Below are positions 39,701-51,000 of a stretch of DNA of 64,000 bases, piece by piece. How positions within the stretch are numbered: position 1 is the stretch's first letter; each line of letters opens with the position of its first letter. The position numbers were made by a program, and so were the translations under genes. The notes below the pieces were generated by a model, which saw only the letters and a program-made list of their open reading frames with translations, did not search any database and had not been told where the DNA came from. This DNA comes from Volvariella volvacea V23 (lineage: Eukaryota > Basidiomycota > Agaricomycetes > Agaricales > Pluteaceae), in assembly GCA_000349905.1 (NCBI GenBank), contig KB722760.1:348623-412622 (forward strand), in the 5' to 3' direction.

Positions 39701-39807
39701 GACAGATCTTTGCGCTTTATGGGTTCACTTATTGGTTCCAAGTTCGGACTTCAAGCATCATTGGTTACCTAAGGGCGAGGTTCTTTCCTCAGAAGGACTC
39801 GGAATAG
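33767..39807 (+). CDS. PDR-type (ABCG) full-length ABC transporter
   Basis: The rebuilt model has 26 exons (first 33767-34185, last 39706-39807; all junctions in frame) and 1566 aa, arranged (NBD-TMD)x2 as in Pdr5/Cdr1 drug-efflux pumps of the plasma membrane. NBD1: Walker [10 protein letters not shown] (Cys221 in place of Lys), signature [13 protein letters not shown], and a Walker B region reading [18 protein letters not shown]1 contains [19 protein letters not shown] and [14 protein letters not shown] Ser-rich linker joins NBD2: Walker A GESGAGKTT (Lys970), signature replaced by [18 protein letters not shown], Walker [17 protein letters not shown]2 contains [29 protein letters not shown] and [15 protein letters not shown], and the end is the usual short cytosolic tail. 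The paired degeneracies (NBD1 Walker A/B, NBD2 signature) are normal for PDR pumps, with one functional ATP site. Exports hydrophobic compounds; substrate not readable. Confidence 0.95.
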
Positions 39808-39905
39808 GTATAGTACTTCTTACGCTATAGGTCACGGCAGCATACAGCATACGCATAGCTTCAAAGATACGATAATTATATTACAACAGGTGATTTTGGA
39901 AACGT

Positions 39906-41365
39906 CTACTCGGCTCCCTTTCTCCGAGCAGGAGGGCCAACCCGTATTATGAGTACGAGGTCACCGTAGTGGCACAATACCGTAGCCTCATTACCATAAC
40001 GGCCTGTATAAGTACGATAAGCAGGTGGAATATTACCTTTGCGTCCTAACCACATGATTTGATGGGGTCCCTTGGGTAAATCACTACTACTATTGTCCCC
40101 ATCCTCCGAATCCTCACTACCCCAGTGACGACGATTGCTTAAAGTAGTGACGGTCTCTGATCCATATTCCCTGAACATCCGCGCAGGGTAGTTTTGGCCC
40201 TCGTTTTGATACTTGAGTAGGTCTGGAGTACCGGAAAGCAATTTGACTTCGTCGTCGTCGTCGTATTGTTGATACAAGGCGACCCGGAGAATGGTAGGAA
40301 GCGAGAGCTCGCGACAGGCATCAGCGATGATGGCGTCAGTTCCTTTCAACCAAGTCTTGATTTTTTGAAGGTCCTCTGATTTCCAACCATACTCGACCGG
40401 GTATTGAAACTTGAGGTAGTACCCTAGGTAACCGCCGTGAGGAAGAACGCTCTCTTCAGCAATCAATGTCGAAAGTATGTCTTTGAATGTTCCCAGATTT
40501 GGAGGACCTCGGGTGACTAACGTTGCTGCATTGGTGTCAATTTCCTTTGTCTTGTCGTAGTACAAGTTGTATGTCAGTGTCACCCGATATCCCGATTCAA
40601 TGGGAAGAACCTCGTGTTCAATGTCGCCATAAAAGGCAACGTATGCGACATTTATCGTGTTGCTGGAGGAATCTGCAGAACCAGATGTGGGTCCGGCCTC
40701 TCTCAGCTGCTCAACGGGATCGATTGTCCATTGTTGGTCCTCATGTCGCAGGAGAAGTTGACCACCTGTATGCTGAGTTGGGAGTATCACTACCAAAGAG
40801 CCAAACATGTCTGGACCGCGAGGGGTATCTTTATGCGCCTTGAAGAATGATCCCTTGTCTGATACGATAGGGGTAAGTGTCCCATATAAGTGAACTCCAG
40901 GATCAAATAATTCACCATAGACGTTCAACTTGTACAGTTCGACTCTGATGGGCGCATCCATCTTAACGAGCGCATCATTAACCAGAGACTTGATTCCATG
41001 GCGATCAGGACTAAAATTGATCGTAAAATCTTCAGGATTCATTTTTCTCGCTTTTCGATAAGTCTCATCGTAAACGTTCTTTCCGTCTAGTCCAAATGGT
41101 GCCGGCGAGCAAGCGTCGCTAAGTTCGCGGAGGTGATCATCTTGGGCGTTGCCGAAATTTACTGTACTATATACCACCTGCATTAGAGTATCATCGATAT
41201 CCATAAAGTGGGATAGTACCCTGCGCCACCCTGTGGTTTGCGATAGAACAGCCTTCCATCTTCCTTAGGAATACGTTGCACAGTGCCCTTGCAATATGCT
41301 GGGCCCTGAGCGGCGACGCGGCGAAATTCGTCCAGCTGACTTTGGATCTTTGGATTCAACGGCAT
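39906..41365 (-). CDS. Fe(II)/2-oxoglutarate dioxygenase domain protein (intact copy)
   Basis: Preferred model: exons 41365-41220, 41166-40916 and 40858-39906, 449 aa. It is a basidiomycete Fe2OG (prolyl-hydroxylase-like) protein of unknown substrate. The core reads KGSFFKAHKDTPRG with iron ligands His141 and Asp143, GSLVVILPTQHTGGQL, then YGDIEHEVLPIESGYRVTL with the distal His214 and the 2-oxoglutarate-binding Arg224. I removed a 57-bp segment (40859-40915) as an intron: it has a gtgaat donor and a cag acceptor, interrupts a block that is continuous in the family, and sits where the paralogue at 42652-44086 has a clear intron. It is a multiple of three with no stop, so it could be read through, giving 468 aa. 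The C-terminal half carries the helical repeat seen in the paralogue and ends VLIIRVGPPARRKGAE. Confidence 0.8.
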
Positions 41366-42651
41366 AACGATGAAGAGTTCTTGCAAGAGATAGAATGTCA
41401 CACCTAATTCAAGTCACGGGACTCGCGTCGCACCGTAAACGTGAGGGTAGCACAACTAATCCGTCAATCCATTTCTCCNNNNNNNNNNNNNNNNNNNNNN
41501 NNNNNNNNNNNNNNNNNNNNNNNNNNNNNNNNNNNNNNNNNNNNNNNNNNNNNNNNNNNNNNNNNNNNNNNNNNNNNNTACCAAGGGTAATCGGAATCGA
41601 TCGAGTGTGCCCCACCAGCGATGTCGTGAGTATCCAAGGAGTTGATATTCGCTACGAACGACGAGCGAATTTGAATTCTGAGTAACAAACTGGATAAACC
41701 ATGTAACTAGGTGGGCAAGATGTTAGCGTTTATGGTTCGTACGCATGACAGGCTTCAACATTGGAATCTCGTGTTGTCACCAACAATCGCATCGCGGCAG
41801 AGTGATACGCCGCGGAGTAGCAATGACCGTCGACTGACCAAGGCGTGTAGCGTCTTAAGTTGGCTTCTATTGAGTTGTGCCGACGTTTGGATTGGAGTCC
41901 GTTAGAGTTGTTGTCTAGCTGAGATTGCATGCAGTTACCTTTCATGGATTTCCTAGCACCACTTAAATTTTCTTAGTGCTAAAACCAATAAGAGTATTGA
42001 TGAAGAGTTGTGCATAAAAATCACCTCATCGCTGTTTTGCACCTTCTCTATCGCCTGTTGGGGGGATCAAAACCGTGCTACCAATCCTACAAGTATCCAC
42101 GGCCATAGGACTCTGAAAGCACCGCATCCCGTCCGATCTGCGCAGTTAACCAGAGTGCCGCCCAGTTAGTACCACGGTGGGGGACCACGCGGGAATCCTG
42201 GGTGCTGTGGTTCGCCCCACTTGCCTTTTTTGTGCCTGCCACTGTTCTGAGAGGAAATCTCGAAATCAAAGGATGACAAATCCCTTCTTCTCAGTCTGGG
42301 ATGAAATGGAGGGATTGATGAGAAAACAATTGATCCACACCCGAACTCTTGCATAAAATACAAAACCCATTTGTATTTCTTTCTGTAATAGACCAGTTAC
42401 ATGACTTGTAGTGATACACGGATCGTCATTCCTTAGTGGGAGTCTTCCTCTGATCCAGACAATCAAGTGGCAGTCCATTAGTTAAGCGTCGAAGCTCTGA
42501 GAACACAGAAATTCAAGTCGCCCTCATCTATTGCACATCCGGAGTCTCATATCGCAAAGGATAGCCAAACTTTGCTACAAAAATAAGCATTCCAAGGTAC
42601 ACCCTTCTTATATTCGAGGAATTACTACGCTAAACAGCAATTCACAAGAAT
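41366..42651. other. Intergenic region containing the assembly gap
   Basis: No gene supported on either side of the N-run. Sequence between the two dioxygenase paralogues may be missing. Confidence 0.4.
41479..41578. other. Assembly gap (100 N)
   Basis: Exactly 100 undetermined bases, the conventional size for a gap of unknown length. Any ORF spanning it is meaningless, and true spacing of the flanking genes is unknown. Confidence 0.99.
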
Positions 42652-44086
42652 CTACAATTTAAGAGTCTTCCTGCTCGATGGAGGCCCAACCTTGACCAAC
42701 AAGCAAGCATCACCGCGCAACTGCATTACCTTGACGATGTCTCCTGCACCTGGTTCCGATGGATACACCGTACTGTACTTGGCCAGGCTACGACGGGGTG
42801 GGATCACCCAGAGGATTTCTTTAAAGTTTCCCATTCTCTTCATTAGTTCCTGAAACGCCTTTTTGCGCGACCTCCCATCGTCCACCTCAAACACAGGTTG
42901 ACACATGTCGAGCATCGAGAATTCTTCAAACATTTCTACCCACCATGACGTGGGCTCTATACATTCCATGTTCTCAATACGATTTAGCAGGAAATCGCAA
43001 TAGTGGTCCTCCACAAAGATTCGTAGGCATGTGGCCAGGCCTAGGTCGGTACACACTCTAACGATTTCGCTGTCGGCACCTCTGAATGAGAATTCATCCA
43101 TATACTTCTCCTCTAATTCGCCCTGTAAGCGATATTCGTTTTGCAAGCCGAATCCGATGAATCCACCGTTGGGAAGAACTTCGTCACTGGAAAGTAGGCT
43201 ATGAAGCGTATCCTCAATGATATTTGCCCTCTGAAGCCCGATTTCCAAACTTGTCTTCAGCTTGGAGTAATCTTGCTCGATGTCGAAAGATAGCACGATG
43301 CAGGAGTTCGAGGACTCAAGGATAATTGAATATTCCATGTAATTCTGGATCGCTGCAAATGCCGCGGAAGGTTCATCACCGTCGTTGAGGGGTTTTGCAA
43401 TGTCAATTTCAACCAAGCTCTCCTGCTTTCCCTGACTCTCTAGAGACGACGAGTGCTTGAGCTTGCGTAAGTGCAACTGACAATTGATGTGTCCAATGGG
43501 AAATATGACAAGCAACGTGGGATCCCCATCGGTCACACCTATGAATTGGTTGTTGCACTTGCCATCTATTTCGTGAGCATCAATAGGGCGTCAAGAGTAG
43601 GAAGACTTAGACCAGCATAGCAGGAGTACCTAACCAATAAGGCTTACCATAGACGACTATCTTGCTAAATCGAGCAATTAGACTGTCACCTGGTTCACCC
43701 AAGTTCTCGCCTATTATCCTCAAAATGCCACAGGACTGAGGGTCGAACTTCGTCGTGCAACGAGTGGCGTTTAATTCCTGGCGCGTGCTCTGACCCGAAG
43801 ATGGGACGAGATTGCACGCGCCGCACAGATCGGATAATCGCTCTTGCTCCAGATTCTTTGAAGCCAAATTTATGAAACTACAAGAAGGTTGATAAATTCG
43901 AATAGCTCCATAAGAAGATGTCATTCAACATCGTAGGTCTTACCCCGCACTATCATCAGGTTTGATGTAATAGACATGCCCGGCACATGTATATGCTTTG
44001 AGGGGTACGACACCAGTGCAATAACTCGGAGGATTGCGCTCGGAGAAGTAGGATTCAAGTGTATCGTCTAGACCGCGGAGCCTCAT
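42652..44086 (-). CDS. Degenerate Fe2OG dioxygenase paralogue (active site lost)
   Basis: Exons 44086-43944, 43877-43648 and 43565-42652 encode 428 aa with intact reading frames. It shares its exon structure, the N-terminal block (SERNPPSYCTGVVPL, LSDLCGACNLVPSSG) and the C-terminal block ending LLVKVGPPSSRKTL with the intact copy. The catalytic region is eroded: where the intact copy has AHKDTPRG, this one reads FIGVTDGD, losing both His and Asp; where the intact copy has IEHEVLPIESGYRV it reads MEYSIILESSNSCIV, so the distal His is Tyr and the 2-oxoglutarate Arg is Cys. All ligands are therefore missing while the frame stays open. It may be a pseudoenzyme with a retained non-catalytic role, or a gene in early decay. 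Confident about the gene, less so about expression. Confidence 0.75.
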
Positions 44087-44183
44087 GGTGGTTGGCTGCA
44101 CACCATTGTGACAGTAACTTGGGAGGATAACGAGCACAAACAAATAGGACCTTTCACTAACTTTTTTTTTACGTTTTATATAG

Positions 44184-45766
44184 TCAAATTAGCCGGGTGT
44201 CATCTACACAAAACGACACAATCCTTGGAACTTTGGCTTGGATAAGCTCGGATAGCTCTTGACGACAAGCCTCGTTCATTGGATCACAGCCTACGATGTC
44301 GACCACAGACAATGCCGGAAACATGTCCAACCAATCCATCAAATATGATTTGACACCCTCCGCCTCGAGAAATTTCGGCCAGTGCCATATCCGAATTTCT
44401 ATGCATTCAACTCCGCTTAGGTTCGTGAAATCAAGTGGCGCTTCATCAACGTCATCTCTCATCCGCGAAACCCACTTCAGCCAGCGGGTCCACTCTCCTA
44501 TCATCTGGATCCGTAATGTATATACAAGATTGGGCCTATAGCCAGTGAAAGTCCTCAACCACAAGGAAGTCTGGGGCCAGAAAAAGCGATCGGTGAAGAT
44601 AATAAGGGTAACAAGTTGAAGAGTCGTCCGAGCAATAGGGGAACCCCTTTTTTGGTCAAGAAACCAATCAAGTGCACTTGAAGTACCCTTTAACGTCTGT
44701 AGATTCGGAAGAAAATCCGGCGGTATTCTCCATCGCCACGCTACTGCGGAACCAACGAGATTACCACCAACATCCAGGATTTTGATAGACCGATGGTGGA
44801 TAAGGAAGTTCGATAAAGGGTCTATCGATATGACAGACTGGCCGAGATGAAGCTCCTCGAGATAAGGTAGGGAGATACGTGGAAGAATGGCCGCCCATCG
44901 TTGATATGGCAATCTTGGGTTGTTCAAAGAGAGAGAGCGAAGAGAACTGAAGTGTTGGATACATAGATTGATGGTATCGTCGATGAACAAGGAATTGAAG
45001 AGCAGTATAGAGTCTAGGTTGAGCATATGTAGCCCCGATGTGATTGGTGGTGTGAAGCGGAAAGCAGGAGTAATTCCCGAGGACGCAATGGTTATGAGAG
45101 TTTGAACTACATTGGCTGTCTTAGATCCCCGTTTCAACCAAGACGGCCGAGCTTCCACTGATATGCCCTTATCAGCAAAGATAGGGCCATTTAGTATGCT
45201 CAGCGAGATGCACTGAGATAGCACTTTTGCTTCACCCTTTGTATGGTAAAAGAGGTGAAGGAAATCTGCTAATGCCTGACGATTCCAGGATGTTGGCGGA
45301 ATTCCCAGGTGGAATGAATGTCGAAAGTCGATTACTACACCCTCTATGGAGGATACATTGGGACTTGAAGAAAGGAAACGACTCAAACTACGGAGTTCTG
45401 CCCAAGCACAGGAAGCGAATTTGTTGAATCTACAAACCACACCCGTGATTGGACGCCCGTGGAACAAGTATGGCAATGCAAGACGCAGACCACGGAGAAC
45501 ATTTAGGTTTTCTTCGCTCGTCAAGGTGAGACATAACCTTGAGTTCGATGGAGTAACTTGATTGATGATCCCGATGCAGGCCCTGAGAACGAAAGCGAAA
45601 GAGATCCGGAATCCGGGAATGGTTTAAATGCCTCGGTTCTCGAGAACAGTTCGTTCAAGGAGACTGTATGAAGAGAGCGGCAAAGCGTCGATATGTTGCA
45701 AAGGTCATGACTGGGCAGCCGCGGAAAGATGATCTGCTGAAGTTCAAGAGGCAGTTGGTGAAGCAT
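44184..45766 (-). pseudogene. F-box-like/LRR gene with 1-nt frameshift
   Basis: The 5' part (from ATG at 45766) encodes an F-box-like motif, LPLELQQIIFPRLPSHDL then STLCRSLHTVSLNELFSR. About 75 codons on, near 45535-45541, the frame shifts by one: the paralogue at 45938-47530 reads straight through the same point (QGLSLMLNSAENLHVLRGL), while here QG continues as YVSP-stop and the match resumes in another frame (LCLTLTSEENLNVLRGL). The rest, to a stop at 44184, is an open leucine-rich-repeat-like region. A single missing base explains it; no splice sites fit, and the paralogue has no intron. Either a young pseudogene or a sequencing error. If intact it would be about 527 aa and act as an SCF-type substrate adaptor (inferred). 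Confidence 0.7.
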
Positions 45767-45937
45767 AACAAAGGCAACACGAATATCAACCGAGTCAGTC
45801 CTGGCAAATACCGCGATATTCAAGCCCCGCCAACATCCACGCAAGAGTTCATTGAACCCCAATCAAGGTAGGCAGAGCTTCACGGATTCAAGCATCCTAT
45901 GGCTATGCACACGGCAGCCGACGAAACTCTGTGCATT

Positions 45938-47530
45938 TCAAAACAAACGGATGCCATTTATACAAAACGACTCTATCTTTGGAACTCTGGCCTTAACAAG
46001 CTCACATAACTCTCTGCGACGAGCCACCTTGACCTGATTGGAGCCTAATATCTCTACGCTTGATAACCCCGGAAAACCTTCCAACAAACTCACCAAATTC
46101 AACCTAACATTCTCCTCCGCCAAGAGTTCCGACGTATGCAATACACAAACCTCTATGGATCTGATAGCATGTAGACTTGCACGATCAAGCGGCTCTTCCG
46201 TATTGTTGCCGTTGCCCGCCCGTAAAGTCGTTTTCAACCATTCGACCCATCCTTTTATCATCCGTATTCGTAATGTGAATGCAAGATTTGGCCTAAGGCT
46301 ACTCAACTCCCCCACCCACGACAAGACAGAGAACCAGTATAGGTCATCAGTGGGGAAAATCACTGTAGCGAACTGAAGAGTCGTCCGGGCAATAGGTGGA
46401 CCACCTCCACAAAGGAACCAATCAAGTGCCAATCGAGTACCCTTTATTTTGACTAGATTCTGAAGAAATTTGGATGGCCGTTTTCCCTGCCATATTCCTA
46501 TTTCGCGATGAGGTTCATCACCAACATCCAAAACTTTGATTGACTGGTGGCGAATAAGGAACTTTGATAGCACGTTTAATGGGACGTTCGAGTGGCTGAA
46601 ATAAAGCTCCTCAAGGTTGGGTAGACAGACTTGCGGTATGACAGATGACCAAGTTTCGTGCGACAGTCCACGGAGGTTGAAAGAGAGGGAACGAAGTGAA
46701 CGGGAGTGTTGAGTGAGTAAATTAATTGTCGAGCTGATGGAGCAGGGATCGAAAAACAGATTTGAGTGCAAATTCAGAGTGCATAATCCGGATGCAGGGA
46801 TGGATTTAGACTGGGAAGAGAATGTGAATTTTGAAGGCGCGATCTTTATGAGCTTTTGCACCGCATTGGCAGCTGCTGATACCCGTGTCAACCAGTTTGT
46901 TGGGTTTATAATCGGCGGGGGATTATACACGTTCCGTTTGCCAGGAACATTGACGTCCATTATGCTCAGCGAGACACATTGAGGTAATACCGCCTTCTCG
47001 TCTGTCCCATGGTGGAAGAGCTGGAGGAAATCTACTATCATGACCTGGCGATCTTGTGGCGTTGCTTTAGATCGAGATAAATGACGAAAGTCGGCTATGA
47101 CGGTCCCAACGGTGCTTCCAACGGAACCGAGAGTAAGAAACCGAATCAAACTATGAATTTCCGTATAAATATTGGAGGCAGACCCGCCGAACAAACAAAA
47201 AATGACTGTGATTTGACGCCCATGAAATAAATGTGGCAGAGCAAGGCGCAAACCGCGTAGAACATGCAAATTCTCGGCGCTATTCAGCATGAGGCTTAGA
47301 CCTTGCGATTGGCGAATCAACTCGATCGATGTCCCTACCATCGGTTTCAGAAACGATAGCGGATGGGACTCGGAAAGCGAGAATGGACGAAAAGCCCTGG
47401 TTCTTGAGAACAGTTCGTTCAAGGAGGATGTATGGAGGGTGTGGCAGAGTGTCGAGAGGTTGCATAGATCATGGCTGTCCAATGGCTGGAGAATAATGCG
47501 TACGAGTTCCAGAGCAAGCTGGTCGAACAT
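45938..47530 (-). CDS. F-box-like/LRR protein (intact paralogue)
   Basis: A single exon of 530 aa. The start at 47530 was chosen because it aligns with the paralogue start (MFDQLALELVRIIL against MLHQLPLELQQIIF); the frame extends 45 codons further upstream without similarity. The N-terminus is an F-box-like helix set (LALELVRIILQPLDSHDLCNLS). The remainder holds irregular leucine-rich repeats such as RSLRSLSFNLRGLSHETW, LPNLEELYFSHSNVPL and HQSIKVLDVGD. F-box/LRR proteins usually deliver substrates to SCF ubiquitin ligases; the Skp1-binding surface here is weakly conserved, so the role is an inference. It ends with KVAR.RELCELVKARVPKIESF, matching its neighbour's ending. Confidence 0.82.
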   Translation of the reverse strand: MFDQLALELVRIILQPLDSHDLCNLSTLCHTLHTSSLNELFSRTRAFRPFSLSESHPLSFLKPMVGTSIELIRQSQGLSLMLNSAENLHVLRGLRLALPHLFHGRQITVIFCLFGGSASNIYTEIHSLIRFLTLGSVGSTVGTVIADFRHLSRSKATPQDRQVMIVDFLQLFHHGTDEKAVLPQCVSLSIMDVNVPGKRNVYNPPPIINPTNWLTRVSAAANAVQKLIKIAPSKFTFSSQSKSIPASGLCTLNLHSNLFFDPCSISSTINLLTQHSRSLRSLSFNLRGLSHETWSSVIPQVCLPNLEELYFSHSNVPLNVLSKFLIRHQSIKVLDVGDEPHREIGIWQGKRPSKFLQNLVKIKGTRLALDWFLCGGGPPIARTTLQFATVIFPTDDLYWFSVLSWVGELSSLRPNLAFTLRIRMIKGWVEWLKTTLRAGNGNNTEEPLDRASLHAIRSIEVCVLHTSELLAEENVRLNLVSLLEGFPGLSSVEILGSNQVKVARRRELCELVKARVPKIESFCINGIRLF

Positions 47531-48003
47531 GACTTGGGGTAAGTTGGTGTTCAATCTGGGCGGTGCGCCCTCTGAGCGGCCCTCACAAAAGCCCCCGTGC
47601 GTCAAACTTTGGAGCTCCGCATGCCCCTGCCCAGCTTTGAACTGACCAGCTGCCAGCCTGTACATTACGGCATGGTCAGAATCTATGTGAGTGATGGCTG
47701 CTTATGATTTCAGACTGATGTTGATGGGTAGTCAACGTCAAGCCAGTACCAACTCCACGACAGTGTTGCGGCCGGTGGCTCAGGTGATGGGTATACACAC
47801 AGCAATCAATCCAAGCTCAAGTCACCTGCATGGTCACTACTAGATACCTGTACAGACACCTTCAGCCAATAACAGGAAACTAAAATATTAGCACAGAAAA
47901 CATATACACTATATCGTACAAATATAAAGAGAAAGCAGGTCAAATGAACCAATCGATATAGCAAATAGAAATGCCGCATTGGACAGATAAAATACTTATG
48001 TCA
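47531..48003. other. Intergenic region
   Basis: Between the F-box-like gene start and the condensin gene stop. Nothing supported beyond a possible 5' extension of the F-box frame (to 47665). Confidence 0.4.
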
Positions 48004-51000
48004 TCACTCCCCCACAAGCAAAGACTCATTGACTTCATCCTCTTCCTCCTCATCGTCGCCATCAATGATCGAGTCGTAAGGATGCTCTGGCGAGTTCTCT
48101 ACTTCGTCTTCTTCCTTTATTGGGGAAGGCCGTCTAGCATTTGTAATGCACGATAAGTTACAATATCATAAATGAAAGCGCTAGAACTTGCCTCCTCGCA
48201 GGAGCACGAGGCCTACTCGGTCCTTCCTCGTCATCCGAGCTTATCACAATCACGCTGGGTTGCTTGTTCACGCTATGGAGTTTTAACGTTCACCTCAATA
48301 CTACCGTTCGCTCGCTTTGGGGATTGGAACACTTACACAGGCTGCCTTTGCTTCGGGCCTAAACTTGAAGTCGAACGTGCCGCAGCTGGTGTTCGTTCTC
48401 TCGGCTCTTCCTCTCCTTCCTCTTCATCCTCTTCGTCTTCCTCTTCGCTTGTTTCTGTCGAGTCTTCACTCTCTTCAGACTCGTTATCCTCTTCGTCGTC
48501 AATACCTTCACCACGTCTACGATACTAATAAATACAAAACGCGCACAAAAAAGTCCTTTCCCTTACCTTGGTTTCGGTTTTGGCAGCAGCGGTTTCTTAG
48601 TTCTAGTTAGATCGTCGATATGAGCTTGCTCATTCAACACGAGCCTCAAGACTTACGCAGCACGTTTTGGCATGACCCTCGTCGGAGCACTGGGCTGTGG
48701 AGTATTTTTGCCTTGCGTATCCTCATTCTCTCCCTTCTCTTCCTCATCACCCTCTTCAGACAAACGACGTCGCCTTAAAATCGGGGGAGCATTGAGCAGA
48801 GAGTCAAATAGAGTGACAAAGCACACTCACTTGGACGGTGCCTTTCCTCGCTTGCCTTTCTTCGAATTTGAAGGCGGCGGCGTATCCGACCTAAATCCTT
48901 CTTCGCTCTCACTGCTACTTGTCGTGGATAGACTCTCCGACCTAATGAACAATCCAACGCATCAGCAACAACGAAACGACAACCTAAAGCAGCAAAACGG
49001 GCACACCGTTTTCTCCCTCTCTTCCTCGACATAGTCGCCTCGTGTATATCCACAACCTCGTCATCATCCATCGGACTAATCGAATCCAAAAATTCAAACA
49101 GACCCTGCAGCCTCTCCAATTTCCTGTATTCCTCTTCACTAAAGTCTTCCAGTTGCTTCTCGAATTTCTTTAGGAACATGCTTTCAAACTTTGTAAGGGC
49201 ATTGTTGCTGACGGTATCTCGTATAGGTCGACGCTACGGCGGTGGAATGGAACGTAATTAGCGATGGCACCTGGGTGCATATGTGGATAGATACTTACGA
49301 GACGAAGGGTATAAATCAGCAATCGAAGTCTCTTGAGCAAATATTCGTCCGCTTGGTCGGGTATATGCAGTTTTCCAAGCAACTGACAGAATATCTTCTT
49401 ATCCTCCTCTAACGAGACAGAACGCCCCGCGTTAGTCAATTCGCTCTTACCAAAAGACAATACACGCAATATGAAAGACATACTCTCAAGCCCATTTTTA
49501 TCAGTACACAATGCTTGAATCAACTCTGCAGCGAGCTCAACCTGTATCGCTTCATGCTCGCTCACACTCTGCTGTTCAGCGTTGGCATCATCTTCCAATT
49601 TCATTTTATGCCTATCACCAACGTCACGTATCAATATATGCCGTATATACCCTGATGAAAAGAGGAAACTCACGCAGCAGCCTTTGTCAACTTCAACGGG
49701 TCAGTCCAATCAACCAACTGTGCCGCAATCTGTGAAGGACTAATCATATCCTGGGGATCTTCCAACTCTCGTCGGTCGTCCCTCAACTCGATATAGGCCT
49801 TGACGAAATTCTGCATTTAGAGAATCGTTAGCGTTTCGAGCATCACAGCAACCACAAACGAGGTTTCGTACCATAGCCATTGTCCGTTGATTAAGAGGTG
49901 AGGAATAACAATAAACAGGGAAGAAGAATGTCAAGCATTGTCGGAGCTCTTGGTTAGCGTATGTACTCGGCGAAAAGTATTGTCGTATCAGTCTTCGTAC
50001 AACCTAAAAAGGTGAGATGAACGGTCAAAGAAGCAGTCAAAACCCACATACCTCATCATCAACGATAACCCTCGACAGAACCAATTTCGATATTCCAACG
50101 CTCAACAGAGCAAGAATACTATCCGACGGATCGCTATCAAGCAGCTTCACAAAGTAATTCGTGATCTCTTTGGTCTGTCGGTCGACAACAAATATAAGCG
50201 TGCTCGATGACGAGGACACGGAAGGAAGGCAAGGAAGACTTACAACATTCGCATCATGCGAGACCAACGCCGTATTGTGCATCATCAGGATATCAAACAT
50301 AATCTTGATCAACGTCAACTTTGTCGGTTCAGGCGCAATCTCCGCTTGTCTCGAGATCAGCTCCAAAAAATTTATGGCCAGCTTCTAAGTGCGGCCAGAG
50401 AGCGATGTCAGTCATCCAGCAACATAGCTACAGACGGCTTGGGGCATTTTCACTTGCCTTTTCCATCAGGCAACACAACCCAAGACACAAATACCCTATA
50501 TTCCTAAACTGTGGCTCCTTTCTCTTAATCGACGGGACAATCACGTCGTGATACACCCCATTCAACGTCGAATGATCGTCCATCGTCATCGTCTAGCCCC
50601 ACCTCGTCAACCCAGACCAAAAACGAGCATGTTCACGAGGGAAGCTTACATTATAAACCCTCTCCAACACTCCAGCGATCATTTTCAGACACCTCAAATC
50701 AAGCTTGTCAATCCGCGCCTGCTCTTCGGGCGTCCTCTCAGGTTTTTTGTTATTTCCACCATTTATGCCGTTGGGGTTGTTATTGAACGCTGGCTCGTGT
50801 ACAGGCTGTGTAGTCGGCGAATCTGGTGCGGCGCTACTCGCATCTCCTGGGTCTGCCTGCTATGCCCGTGAGTGTGAGTACGAGTGAGAACACATATGAA
50901 GGTGAACTTGCAAGCTGTTGAAAGACGTCTTCTTCCTCCTCACCCGTGTCTCGAAGATCCTGCACGAGCTCGACGACGATTCGAATGATCTCCCTCTCAT

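Noticed and set aside
41395..41688. ORFs running through the N-run on both strands
   Set aside because: They exist only because undetermined bases were translated as open sequence.
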